From Candidatus Latescibacterota bacterium (GTDB lineage Bacteria; Latescibacterota; UBA2968; GCA-2709665), in the NCBI GenBank assembly GCA_012271065.1, contig JAAXHE010000181.1, forward strand, positions 31,594 to 52,813: a stretch of DNA of 21,220 nt, in the 5' to 3' direction. The notes under the pieces are model-generated. The model searched no databases. It was not told where the DNA came from and worked only from the letters and a program-made list of their open reading frames with translations. This document shows positions 14,372-21,220 of this stretch, one piece after another; within the stretch, counting starts at the first letter, position 1; each line of letters begins with the position of its first letter. The translations under genes and the position numbers were made by a program.

Positions 14372-15430
14372 ATGTTCGATAGCGAAATGGAACCGCTGGG
14401 ACAGACCTGGACCGAAATTGCAGGTGAATCCTGCGGAGCACGGGCAGACGAACGCGGCCCCATCGGCGGGGGCGAGGGATATAAATGCGCGGTATCCGCA
14501 CCGGCGGACACCGTATCCACACTGGACGATCTCCTGGAAGCGCTGGCGCAGGCGAAATCGGGAGACGTGGTCTACATTGACGGCGCGGCAGAAATCGACT
14601 GCACCGAGCGGGTGTATATCGAGTCCCTCGTGCTGGAAATCCCCGAAGGCGTCACACTGGCCAGCGACAGGGGCGCTGACGGTTCGGACGGCGGGATGAT
14701 CCTGAGCGACACGTTCGATACAAATCCCCTGATCCATGTGACGGGTCCGAATGTGCGGGTCTCCGGATTGCGTATAAAGGGACCCAATCCCAAGCGGTGC
14801 CTGGAACACCACAACCGGTCCTTCCGCGAAGGCAGGGGGCACGAGTATTATTATAAATTCCCTACATCCAATGGGATCACCACCAGACAACCGGGGCTGG
14901 AGGTGGACAATTGTGAACTGGCGGGCTGGAGCCACGCGGCGGTCTATCTCAGCACCGGAGACGGTCATCATGTACACCACAATTTCATCCATCACAATCA
15001 ATACAACGGCCTGGGATACGGCGTGAGTCACGACGAGGCGTTCTCGCTGATCGAATACAACCAGTTCGACTACAACCGGCACTCACTGGCGGGAACGGGC
15101 AGATCGGGCAGTGGATATGAGGCCCGACACAACGTGGAAATCGGCGAGTCGCTCAGCCACTGTTTCGATATGCACGGCGGCAGGGACCGGAAGGACGGGA
15201 CCGACGTCGCGGGCACCTGGATGAACGTGCATCACAACACATTCCGCTGTCCCAAGACCGCCGTCGTCATACGGGGCGTACCTGAAGAAGGCGTCGATAT
15301 CCACCACAACTGGCTCTACCAGCGACCGGACGAACTGTCGGTACGGTCGGACGGAAAGACACGGGTCCGGAACAATGCCTACGGGCTCGCGGAGCCGGTC
15401 CTGGTGGCCAATGCCGACGTGGGCAACTGA
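14372..15430 (+). CDS. Right-handed parallel beta-helix protein
   Basis: The 352-residue protein has the recurring Asn/His-rich turns of parallel beta-helix (PbH1) proteins: HHVHHNFIHHNQYNG, LIEYNQFDYNRH, VHHNTFRC, DIHHNWLY and RVRNNAYG across the C-terminal half. The first 60 residues look like a separate lead-in. The fold is shared by polysaccharide lyases, epimerases and related carbohydrate-active proteins, but no catalytic set can be named here. There is no signal peptide, which is unusual for secreted beta-helix lyases. ATG 14372 is chosen because GGAGG (14361-14365) is 6 bases upstream; the in-frame ATG at 14366 abuts it directly. It lies 23 bp after the dehydrogenase and is probably the last gene of that operon. 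Confidence 0.8.
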   Translation: MFDSEMEPLGQTWTEIAGESCGARADERGPIGGGEGYKCAVSAPADTVSTLDDLLEALAQAKSGDVVYIDGAAEIDCTERVYIESLVLEIPEGVTLASDRGADGSDGGMILSDTFDTNPLIHVTGPNVRVSGLRIKGPNPKRCLEHHNRSFREGRGHEYYYKFPTSNGITTRQPGLEVDNCELAGWSHAAVYLSTGDGHHVHHNFIHHNQYNGLGYGVSHDEAFSLIEYNQFDYNRHSLAGTGRSGSGYEARHNVEIGESLSHCFDMHGGRDRKDGTDVAGTWMNVHHNTFRCPKTAVVIRGVPEEGVDIHHNWLYQRPDELSVRSDGKTRVRNNAYGLAEPVLVANADVGN

Positions 15431-15591
15431 CTAGACCCTTCGTTGTCCTGTCAAGCAGCTCACTTCTCACTTCACGGCCGCCATACCGCGTGAATCGCGG
15501 GCCGCCTGCTGTGCCCGCCGCGTTGAACGACGCCCTGTCGGGCCCGCCTTCACCGGCTCCCGGTTGGCGGTTTCCTTTCTGGAGTTTCCGG

Positions 15592-16121
15592 ATGTCGCTG
15601 TTCGTTCGCTTTGCGTTTGCGCTCATGGTCCCGATTCTGCTGGTACTGGGCGGCACGCTGGGCTACGTATGGATCGAGGGATGGAAGTTCTGGGAAGGTC
15701 TTTACATGACGGTGATCACGATTACGACCGTCGGCTACGCAGAGGTGCATCCGCTGTCGCCGACGGGTCAGCGATTCACGGTCCTGCTTCTGATGTTCAG
15801 TTTTATCGCCGTCGGGTATTCGGTGACGACGTTTATCAGCCGTGGACTTTCTGGACGTCGTCGTGGGGAAGGGCGATGCGGCTGGAGCAGTTTCACGTAG
15901 ACGAGGGGTCGCCACTGGTCGGCAAGCAATTGAAAGACACGGATATCGGTCAGCGGACGGGCGCGATCGTCGTTGGCATCCAGGGACCGGACGGAAAGCT
16001 CCGGGTTGACCCAGCAGCCTCGGCCGGGCTTTCGGGCGTCACGATTCATCAGGACAACGTGCTCATCGCACTGGGCAGCGACAGTCAGCTGAACCGGTTG
16101 AAGGATATGGCGGAACAATGA
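15592..16121 (+). pseudogene. Decayed two-TM potassium channel with RCK-N domain deleted
   Basis: ATG 15592 (GGAG 7 bases upstream) begins a transmembrane helix, a pore helix and the K+ selectivity filter TITTVGYAE, then a second transmembrane helix, as in 2-TM prokaryotic channels. The frame should run on into a gating-ring RCK (TrkA_N) domain of about 120 residues, but that domain is absent and the frame ends at 15900. Just after the second helix, another frame reads AVDFLDVVVGKGD (from about 15839), which is normally the end of TrkA_N. A third frame then gives MRLEQFHVDEGSPLVGKQL and a complete TrkA_C domain, ending at 16121. An internal deletion plus a second small lesion explains this. 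The C-terminal piece has its own ATG (15876) with a purine-rich upstream site, so separate expression is possible but less likely. Confidence 0.75.
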
Positions 16122-16188
16122 TGTCCGGTCCCGGATAGGGATCGAGGATGGCGGCAGGAAACCGTTTCTTAATACCTTCTGTAACGTT

Positions 16189-16226
16189 ACGGGTCGTCGG
16201 GGCCGATAGGTCGGGCGACCCGTTTT
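16189..16226 (+). terminator. Candidate terminator between channel pseudogene and deacetylase-like gene
   Basis: ACGGGTCG (16189-16196) pairs with CGACCCGT (16216-16223) across a 19-base loop, followed by TTT. It lies about 70 bases after the channel remnant and just 10 bases before the AGGAG of the next gene. The palindrome GTAACGTTAC (16181-16190) abuts the left arm. The long loop and short T-run make it modest. Confidence 0.4.
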
Positions 16227-16244
16227 CAAACCAGGAGACTACCG

Positions 16245-17921
16245 ATGAGTCTTCCATTGTGCGTTATAACGGACCCGGATGGGCAGACGGCGCCGGACGG
16301 ATCGCGGTATCACGGCGGGTTCTACATCCGGGAGATTCTCGCGCACGCCGGGATTCCCTATGACGAGGTCGAACGTCCCCTGTCCGGCCTGGATGGCAGT
16401 CGCGTGGTACTGCTGCCATGGTATATGCCGCTGGCAAAGTCGGAGCGGACCCTGCTTGCGGAATTCGTGAAGTCGGGTGGCGCGCTGATCGGCCTGGGAG
16501 GCATGTCGGGGCTCGACGACGTGTTCGGCGCGGCGGACAGGGGAGAGATGGCGGACGGATACGTGCAGGTGGCGGCGAAGGACCACCCGGTCACCTCCGG
16601 GTTTAACAGCAGTCTGCACTGTTTCGGCGGGCGGCGCATCAAGGCCGCGGACGGTACGGCGCTCGCGCGCGTGATGGGCGCCAGCGACGGGGTGGTGGAG
16701 CACCGCGCCGGGAATGGCCTGGCAATCGCCGTGGGCCCGGACGTGGTCCGGTCCATCGTGCAGATCCAGCAGGGGCACCCCATTCCCCCTGCGACCGGTC
16801 CCACCCGGATCGACGTGATCCAGGGGCTGGCGCTCGACCTGGACCGCGACAGGTCGCCCGTGCCCGGCGAGGAGGAGAACCTGGTCTTCCTGGAGCCTAT
16901 AGCTGACGAGTTCCGGGAATTGATCATCAAGGCGGTTCTTTACGCGTGCCGGGAGTGCGGCGTCGCCCTGCCCGTCCTGTGGTACTGGCCCGACAATCTG
17001 CCCGCCGTCGCGCATATGTCGCACGACTCGGACGGCGGAGACGAAGCGCTGGGATGGTCTTTGCTCCGTCTGACGCAAGAGGTGGACATCCGTACGACGT
17101 GGTGCAACATGGCGGGACACTACCTGCCGGCGTTCTACCGCGCCATCCAGGACTACGGCTCGGAAGTGGCCTTGCACTACGACGCCCAGGCCTGGCAGAC
17201 GGCGTCTGACGACCAGAAGCCGGACACCGCACATCTGAAATGGGGATATGACGAATTGGCGGGTCAGTTGAAGACGGTTACGGAAGCGGCGGGACGGCCG
17301 GTCACCACGAACAAGAACCATACGCTGCGCTGGCAGGGCCGGCTGGAGTTCTTCCGATGGTGCGAACGCCTGGGCATCACCCTGGAGCAGAGCCGCGGGC
17401 CGAATACGCCCTATACCAACGGCTTCCCCTTCGGCGGGTGCCACCCCTGGTTTCCGATTGACGACGAAGCGCCCGGCGGTCCGCCGATCGACGTGCTGGA
17501 AGTGAACCTGACCGTGCAGGATATCCACAAGCGGTGCTCCACCCGCCTGGCGCACTGCTTCGCAGACCGGACGTTCGATCACCACGGTATCGCGCATTTT
17601 CTCTTTCACCCCGCCCACGTCGGGGATCCGGCCGTTCGAGGCGGGCTCAGGGAAATCGTCGGGTACACCATGGACAAGGGAATGCCCTGGTGGACCGCGG
17701 CCCGGATCGACGCGTGGGAACGCGCGCGGCGCACGGTGCGGTTCGGACTGCGCGATAACGGTGCGTACGAGGTCTCCTCGGACGCCGACCTGGCAGGTGC
17801 GACGGTGTTGCAGCTTGACGTTAAAGGTGACACGCACAGGGACGTGGTGGAGCGATACGGCTTTCCGTTCCGCGCCGTTTCGATGGATCTGGAACCGGGG
17901 ACCAGCGTGGAATTACCGTAG
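16245..17921 (+). CDS. Two-domain protein: class I amidotransferase-like plus polysaccharide-deacetylase-like
   Basis: The 558-residue protein appears bipartite. Residues 1-160 look like a flavodoxin/glutamine-amidotransferase-like Rossmann domain (VVLLPWYMPLAKSE, LLAEFVKSGGALIGLGG), similar to the domain found in ThuA and beta-galactosidase trimerisation regions, without a clear catalytic Cys. From about 250 the sequence resembles NodB/polysaccharide deacetylases: PAVAHMSHDSDGGDE with the acidic metal-site residues D261 and D263, then GSEVALHYDA with H311, and NKNHTLRW with H359. It has no signal peptide, so it would act in the cytoplasm or on an imported substrate. AGGAG sits 7 bases before ATG 16245. 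Deacetylation of an amino sugar or related amide is inferred only from these motifs, and the family assignment is moderate. Confidence 0.65.
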   Translation: MSLPLCVITDPDGQTAPDGSRYHGGFYIREILAHAGIPYDEVERPLSGLDGSRVVLLPWYMPLAKSERTLLAEFVKSGGALIGLGGMSGLDDVFGAADRGEMADGYVQVAAKDHPVTSGFNSSLHCFGGRRIKAADGTALARVMGASDGVVEHRAGNGLAIAVGPDVVRSIVQIQQGHPIPPATGPTRIDVIQGLALDLDRDRSPVPGEEENLVFLEPIADEFRELIIKAVLYACRECGVALPVLWYWPDNLPAVAHMSHDSDGGDEALGWSLLRLTQEVDIRTTWCNMAGHYLPAFYRAIQDYGSEVALHYDAQAWQTASDDQKPDTAHLKWGYDELAGQLKTVTEAAGRPVTTNKNHTLRWQGRLEFFRWCERLGITLEQSRGPNTPYTNGFPFGGCHPWFPIDDEAPGGPPIDVLEVNLTVQDIHKRCSTRLAHCFADRTFDHHGIAHFLFHPAHVGDPAVRGGLREIVGYTMDKGMPWWTAARIDAWERARRTVRFGLRDNGAYEVSSDADLAGATVLQLDVKGDTHRDVVERYGFPFRAVSMDLEPGTSVELP

Positions 17922-17948
17922 GGCTGAAGACCGACTGATGATTGGCCG

Positions 17949-18019
17949 GGAGGAGACGGGACGTGATGCAATCTATCGCCGAGAGTGCCAATTCGGGAAA
18001 CCCGGAACATGAGCCGTAA
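17949..18019 (+). other. Possible coupling leader ORF before the P-loop kinase
   Basis: A strong GGAGGAG (about 17950-17956) precedes GTG 17963 and ATG 17966. The frame runs 17 codons from the ATG and ends in TAA at 18017-18019, eight bases after the first base of the kinase ATG (18009). The kinase itself has only a weak site (GGGAAA). Ribosomes finishing the leader could restart on the kinase. Confidence 0.3.
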
Positions 18020-18575
18020 ACCCATCTGCGTGATCGTCACCGGCCAGCCGGGATCGGGCAAGACGACTTTGTCCGGGAAGCTCGCCGACCGGCTATGGAT
18101 GCCGGTTATCAGCCGCGACCGGATAAAGGAAGGCTACGTCAACACCCACGGAGTGAAGCACGATCGGTTGCCGCCGGATACCAACAGGGTGGTCTCCGAT
18201 CTTTTCTTCAAGATCGTGAATCAGTATCTCTCCGCGAAGATCTCAGTCATAATAGAGGCGGCATTTCAGCACACCGTCTGGGAAGCAGGAATCCCGGAGA
18301 TCCGTGAATTGAGTACGCCGCTCTTAGTCGTCTGCACCGTCGACGGGATGCTGGCGGCAAAGCGCCATCTCCAGCGGGGTCTGGGCGATCCGGACCGGGA
18401 ATTCTACCACGGCGACAAACGCGTTGAAATATTCAGGCAAACCGGTGAGATCGCGCCTCCGGGGGACTATACGGCTCCGGATTTCGACGTGCCAACCATC
18501 CACGTTTCAACCGAAAGTGAATACTCGCCCGGTATCGACGAGATCGTAAAGCGAATCCGATCATTGAGCGATTAA
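18009..18575 (+). CDS. Small AAA-type P-loop kinase (zeta-toxin/adenylate-kinase-like)
   Basis: This 188-residue protein has a clear Walker A motif, TGQPGSGKTT (11-20), after the strand CVIV. It also has the substrate-side VISRDRIKEG (33-42) with the DR pair typical of AAA_33 and zeta-toxin-like kinases, and a Walker-B-like strand SVIIEAAF (79-86). The remainder carries basic helices including KRHLQRG, the likely lid. Relatives phosphorylate small molecules, nucleotides, RNA ends or peptidoglycan precursors; nothing here decides which. ATG 18009 is preferred over an in-frame GTG at 17985 because the conserved fold begins immediately after it. It follows the deacetylase-like gene by 87 bp and could be cotranscribed with it. 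No antitoxin of epsilon type is seen. Confidence 0.8.
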   Translation: MSRKPICVIVTGQPGSGKTTLSGKLADRLWMPVISRDRIKEGYVNTHGVKHDRLPPDTNRVVSDLFFKIVNQYLSAKISVIIEAAFQHTVWEAGIPEIRELSTPLLVVCTVDGMLAAKRHLQRGLGDPDREFYHGDKRVEIFRQTGEIAPPGDYTAPDFDVPTIHVSTESEYSPGIDEIVKRIRSLSD

Positions 18576-18620
18576 CACGGCTCTGCGTAGAGTCTCGGAC
18601 ATCAAATGAAATTCTACAGA

Positions 18621-18650
18621 TTGCAAAGCGTGCACTACGTGCAATAGAAT
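18621..18650 (+). promoter_or_regulatory. Candidate promoter for the SLATT-like gene
   Basis: TTGCAA (18621-18626) and TAGAAT (18645-18650) are spaced 18 bp. TTGCA and TGCAA also form an inverted repeat within the same stretch. A second pair, TTGACT (18754-18759) with TACCTT 17 bp on, is closer to the gene but has a poor -10. The transcript start is uncertain. Confidence 0.35.
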
Positions 18651-18855
18651 GTGTGACGAATTTTCCTCCGATTTGGATGTCGTATGATGCTCCTGAGAGG
18701 AGAATGGTCGGGTGAACAGGCTTCAGAAAACGGGTTCGTATCACGGTATTGGCTTGACTCGCCGGGTACGATCCGGTACCTTGTTCGTGTACTCGAGAGG
18801 TTGAAACCCATATTTTGCATTTGCGACTGGCTGCAGTTGCCTGCGGAGGTCTGCC

Positions 18856-19371
18856 ATGGTCAGTGACGCGACTCGAAGAATGGCCTGGAACGAGTATCTG
18901 GACGTGGAGCGGGCGGCCAGATACTATGATAAGCTCTCCCGCCAGTATCGCAGGCGGCACAATGCAGTCATGATAGGACTCGCGCTGTGCGCGATAGCAG
19001 GAGCCGGGCGATTTATGTTTTCGGACTACATTGGCCGGCTTGCCGAAGTCATCGTCGATTTGGGCATTATAGCTGTCAGTGTGTTCGGTTTACTCGGGAA
19101 TCATGCGAGAAAGTCCGCAAGTCTTCACGCGGTCAGCGTGTTGTGTTTTGACTTGCAGGATAAACACAAAGCGTTGTGGTCGAAGATAGAAAACAACGTA
19201 ATAGGCAACGACGAAGCCTACAACATACTGATGGATCTTATCGAGGCCGGCGAGAGGGCAACAAGCATTCCGGGTTGGGCTGATATCTCAGTTAATGACA
19301 AATTGAACAGGGAGAGCCAGAGAGAAGCTGATGATTCACTGGTAGATCAATATTCGATCAGGGAGGCATGA
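18856..19371 (+). CDS. SLATT-like two-transmembrane protein
   Basis: The 171-residue protein has a charged helical N-terminus with AARYYDKLSRQYRRRHN (20-36), two closely spaced transmembrane helices (about 37-55 and 63-81), and a long helical C-terminal segment (85-135). This is the layout of SLATT domains, membrane effectors usually found beside nucleotide-signalling or SLOG-type sensors in bacterial conflict systems, where pore formation is proposed. I see no cyclic-nucleotide synthase, SLOG or protease domain beside it. GGAGG lies 6 bases before ATG 18856. Its stop overlaps the start of a proline-rich 48-residue ORF, so the two are one transcriptional and translational unit. The SLATT assignment rests on topology and the basic pre-TM segment, so it is tentative. 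Confidence 0.65.
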   Translation: MVSDATRRMAWNEYLDVERAARYYDKLSRQYRRRHNAVMIGLALCAIAGAGRFMFSDYIGRLAEVIVDLGIIAVSVFGLLGNHARKSASLHAVSVLCFDLQDKHKALWSKIENNVIGNDEAYNILMDLIEAGERATSIPGWADISVNDKLNRESQREADDSLVDQYSIREA

Positions 19372-19517
19372 TGGCAAGAAGGGGCACCGAAGAACGAGCC
19401 ATAAGGCCGCCGCGCAATCCCGAGAGCCCCAGACCCGCACCGCCTCCCAGGCCTGAAACAACCCCACAAGCTCCATCCAGGCCGAAATCGCCGCCGGGCC
19501 CACGAGAAAACAGATGA
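19371..19517 (+). CDS. Small proline-rich protein overlapping the SLATT-like gene
   Basis: The 48-residue product has 15 prolines and 10 arginines, in PR/RP repeats such as SPRPAPPPRPETT, and no hydrophobic segment. Start options are ATG 19368, which overlaps the upstream stop as ATGA, and ATG 19371, four bases from GGGAGG; the second is given here. The stop is one base before a perfect hairpin terminator, so the ORF precisely fills the space between gene and terminator. This supports real translation. The composition suggests a disordered, basic peptide that binds a partner such as the SLATT-like protein, membranes, SH3-like domains or RNA. No family is recognised. Confidence 0.6.
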   Translation: MARRGTEERAIRPPRNPESPRPAPPPRPETTPQAPSRPKSPPGPRENR

Positions 19518-19551
19518 CAAAGAAGCCGAGGTGAAAACCTCGGCTTCTTTG
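19518..19551. terminator. Bidirectional terminator, 15-bp perfect stem with GAAA loop
   Basis: CAAAGAAGCCGAGGT (19518-19532) pairs perfectly with ACCTCGGCTTCTTTG (19537-19551) across GAAA. The A- and T-rich outer ends supply a U-tract in both directions. It ends the SLATT-like/proline-rich unit and faces the convergent hydrolase, whose stop is about 100 bases away. Confidence 0.85.
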
Positions 19552-19653
19552 TGCCTGACGAAATCCAGCGGCACGGTCATACCTCGCTTCCGCATTGTGC
19601 TCGTCGACTCCTCCGGTGTCCGCCAGCGGAACCCGGTTCGTCCATGCGACGTC

Positions 19654-20481
19654 CTACCGGAGAATTCTCTCATCGCGCAGAAAGCGTTCGACCTCCTCCC
19701 AGAAGGCCGGCCAGTCGGGAGGACAGTTGTTGTGCCCGGCATCGTAGGCGATGAGACGGATGCGTCTGGCCGCCTTTTGAAGCGCGACGCCGTGGCTGAA
19801 CGGGATCAGGGAATCCCTTGTTCCGTGCGCGATGAGTACGGGCCCGGGATAGTTCCTCAGTGTCTTCAGATTGTTGAAAGGGTCGCGGGCGAAGAATGGA
19901 GGGACGAAGAATTTCTCCGCGGCCATGGCATTGACGCTCTTGAAGGTGGAAATCAGCACCAGCGCGGCGGGCGGGCGTTCGGCCGCGAGCGCGCACGCCA
20001 CGCCTCCGCCGAGGGAGCGGCCCAGAAATACGATCCGGTCCGCGTCTACGTCTTCCCGGGCCGCCAGCATGTCGTACGCGGCCACGAAGGTTTCGGTGAC
20101 GCTGCCCTGGGTCGGCGAGCCCTCGGACCGTCCGTAGCCGGGGAATTCGACGAGCAGGACGGCGAATCCCAGACGCCTGAGCGCGCCCATTTCGCCGACC
20201 CAGTGGTCGATGAGTTCGGCGTTGCCGTGGGCGACGATGACCGCCGGAGCGGGGCCCGCGTCCGAATCGGGCGGGAGCAGCCAGGTTTCCGTTCGGCCGG
20301 CGCGCGTTTTTAGCCAAATGCGTTCCATTCCTGGCGCATCCGAAGGTAGAGGCGGCGTCCGGACCAGGTGTCGCGGGAATATGAAGCGGCGCTGCGCGAA
20401 GAAAAGGACGGCGCCGTAAAAGATGTAGAGCGCCATGCCGCCGAGGAGGATTCGGATCAGAATGTGGAGTTTGGAGTCCAT
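19654..20481 (-). CDS. Membrane-anchored alpha/beta hydrolase
   Basis: The 275-residue protein starts with one transmembrane helix (about 7-29), followed by an alpha/beta-hydrolase domain. The oxyanion motif is HGN (85-87). The nucleophile elbow is GRSLGG with S156, the acid is in HGTRDSLIP (D223), and the histidine is in DAGHNN (H250). The arrangement matches the BEM46/ABHD13-like branch, whose members hydrolyse esters or thioesters on or near membranes. No strong ribosome site precedes the ATG. The gene starts 16 bases after the terminator of the dioxygenase-like gene, so it depends on read-through or on a promoter inside that gene. The substrate is unknown. Confidence 0.87.
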   Translation of the reverse strand: MDSKLHILIRILLGGMALYIFYGAVLFFAQRRFIFPRHLVRTPPLPSDAPGMERIWLKTRAGRTETWLLPPDSDAGPAPAVIVAHGNAELIDHWVGEMGALRRLGFAVLLVEFPGYGRSEGSPTQGSVTETFVAAYDMLAAREDVDADRIVFLGRSLGGGVACALAAERPPAALVLISTFKSVNAMAAEKFFVPPFFARDPFNNLKTLRNYPGPVLIAHGTRDSLIPFSHGVALQKAARRIRLIAYDAGHNNCPPDWPAFWEEVERFLRDERILR

Positions 20482-20496
20482 ATTTCGACTAAGGCG

Positions 20497-20527
20497 AAAA
20501 AGGCCCCGGAGGAAAAATCACCGGGGC
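20497..20527 (-). terminator. Terminator of the phytanoyl-CoA-dioxygenase-like gene
   Basis: On the minus strand GCCCCGG (20527-20521) pairs with CCGGGGC (20509-20503) across an 11-base AT-rich loop. A run of five T follows (20501-20497, one base after the stem). It lies 33 bases past the dioxygenase stop. Confidence 0.75.
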
Positions 20528-20560
20528 TTATTCGATGGTGCTTGAGAATCTGCCGGAGCG

Positions 20561-21220
20561 TCAGCAGGTGACGTCCTTGCCCTCGCTGCCGAATACGGCC
20601 AGGCGATCCTGTGACGTGGTTTCTTTCACCCGCGCGGGGAAATAGTGGAATTGAAGGGCACGGCGCCGCTGTGGCGTGGTGTTGGCGGGGGTGCCGTGAT
20701 GAATCAGCCCGGACCAGATGAGGCAGCCCCCGGGTTCGAGCGGGACCGCCACGACGCGGTCTCTGACCACATGCGTATCGCACAGCTGCCAGTCGCGGCG
20801 CTTGAAATGGACCACGGGACCCCGCAGGTGCGTACCGGGTATCACCCTCATGCAGCCGTTTTCGGGCGTGGCGTGATCCAGGGAAATCCACATGCTGACG
20901 ATCTGCGTTCCCATGGGCAGATTGAAATAGGCGTGGTCCTGGTGCCAGGGTTTCTCACGTCCAACCAGCGGCGGTTTGAGGATGGCCTGGTGGGAATAGA
21001 GCGCCGGTTCCTCGCCGATGATCCGCCCCATGACGTCCAGAATTTTCGGGTGTTCGGCCACCGCGGTCAGGCGGTGGTCGTAACCCATGAAATACTGGAG
21101 CTTGCGAACGGCGTCCCACCGTTCGTCGTCCGAAAGCGCATGCAGGGTGTCCTTGTAGCTTGACTCGAATTGAACGCCCTTGAATTCCGGATTCTTCCCC
21201 TTGATGAGATCCATGAGGCC
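20561..21220 (-). CDS. Phytanoyl-CoA dioxygenase (PhyH)-family Fe(II)/2-oxoglutarate oxygenase, N-terminus cut by window end
   Basis: At least 219 residues are in frame up to the window edge. Numbering from the first visible Met (21214), the facial triad is complete: H91 and D93 in PWHQDHAYF, and the distal histidine in SGLIHHGTPANTT (H173 most likely). The 2-oxoglutarate-binding arginine is probably within PQRRRALQFHYFP. The frame stays open past 21214, and family members usually have 40 to 60 more residues before this point, so the true start lies outside the window and the Met at 21214 is probably internal. Family enzymes hydroxylate a wide range of small molecules. A strong terminator follows, so it probably ends its transcript. 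Confidence 0.88.
   Translation of the reverse strand, partial: GLMDLIKGKNPEFKGVQFESSYKDTLHALSDDERWDAVRKLQYFMGYDHRLTAVAEHPKILDVMGRIIGEEPALYSHQAILKPPLVGREKPWHQDHAYFNLPMGTQIVSMWISLDHATPENGCMRVIPGTHLRGPVVHFKRRDWQLCDTHVVRDRVVAVPLEPGGCLIWSGLIHHGTPANTTPQRRRALQFHYFPARVKETTSQDRLAVFGSEGKDVTC

Noticed and set aside
13338..15082. Two long minus-strand frames opposite the dehydrogenase and beta-helix genes
   Set aside because: Both are antisense to genes with clear catalytic motifs or repeats and show no protein family features.
16239..17837. 532-codon open frame on the minus strand
   Set aside because: It is antisense to the deacetylase-like gene, has no family motif, and is explained by high GC at third codon positions.
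18684..18866. 60-codon frame overlapping the SLATT-like start
   Set aside because: It has a weak start context and no recognisable features. Its end overlaps the SLATT-like ATG by 11 bases, so coupling is conceivable, but the SLATT-like gene has its own GGAGG.

Overview
The window reads as a bacterial chromosome segment from an uncultured, probably environmental lineage. The gene mix includes a phytanoyl-CoA-dioxygenase-type enzyme, a Gfo/Idh/MocA oxidoreductase, a class V aminotransferase, a D-2-hydroxyacid dehydrogenase, aconitase X, a beta-helix protein, a lipoprotein of the 6-bladed beta-propeller type and a sigma factor with a sorting-domain-like tail. That mix recalls Latescibacterota/Poribacteria-type genomes. 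This is an inference from gene content, not a marker-based placement. There is no rRNA, tRNA, CRISPR array, transposase or phage gene that I can see.

Layout. 1-2265: two minus-strand metabolic genes (Gfo/Idh/MocA oxidoreductase, then class V aminotransferase) in an apparent operon. 2582-5058: plus-strand GNAT acetyltransferase, an intergenic repeat/terminator block, and the two subunits of an aconitase X enzyme (catalytic, then swivel). 5099-6652: a minus-strand RelE/ParE-type toxin with an unrecognised antitoxin, then a plus-strand chloramphenicol-phosphotransferase-like P-loop kinase. 6769-12011: four minus-strand envelope/stress genes. In transcription order these are a membrane-tethered-looking ECF sigma factor with a C-terminal beta-sandwich tail, a TlpA/ResA-type thioredoxin, a terminator, an RDD membrane protein and a beta-propeller lipoprotein. 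12397-15430: a strong promoter with an overlapping inverted repeat, followed by a metallo-beta-lactamase-fold hydrolase, a D-2-hydroxyacid dehydrogenase and a parallel beta-helix protein, which look like one catabolic operon. 15592-16121: wreckage of a two-TM potassium channel whose RCK-N domain is gone. 16245-19517: a two-domain amidotransferase-like/deacetylase-like protein, a small AAA-type P-loop kinase, and a SLATT-like two-TM protein overlapping a 48-residue proline-rich ORF, closed by a 15-bp perfect hairpin. 19654-21220: minus-strand alpha/beta hydrolase and a phytanoyl-CoA-dioxygenase-like gene cut by the window end.

The metabolic genes suggest breakdown of sugar acids, hydroxy acids or modified amino acids. 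The central block mixes envelope stress/redox genes with mobile or defence-like genes. The strongest candidates for undescribed biology are the sigma factor with a secretion-tail-like domain and the SLATT-like/proline-rich pair. All calls are by eye from sequence motifs; no database search was run.
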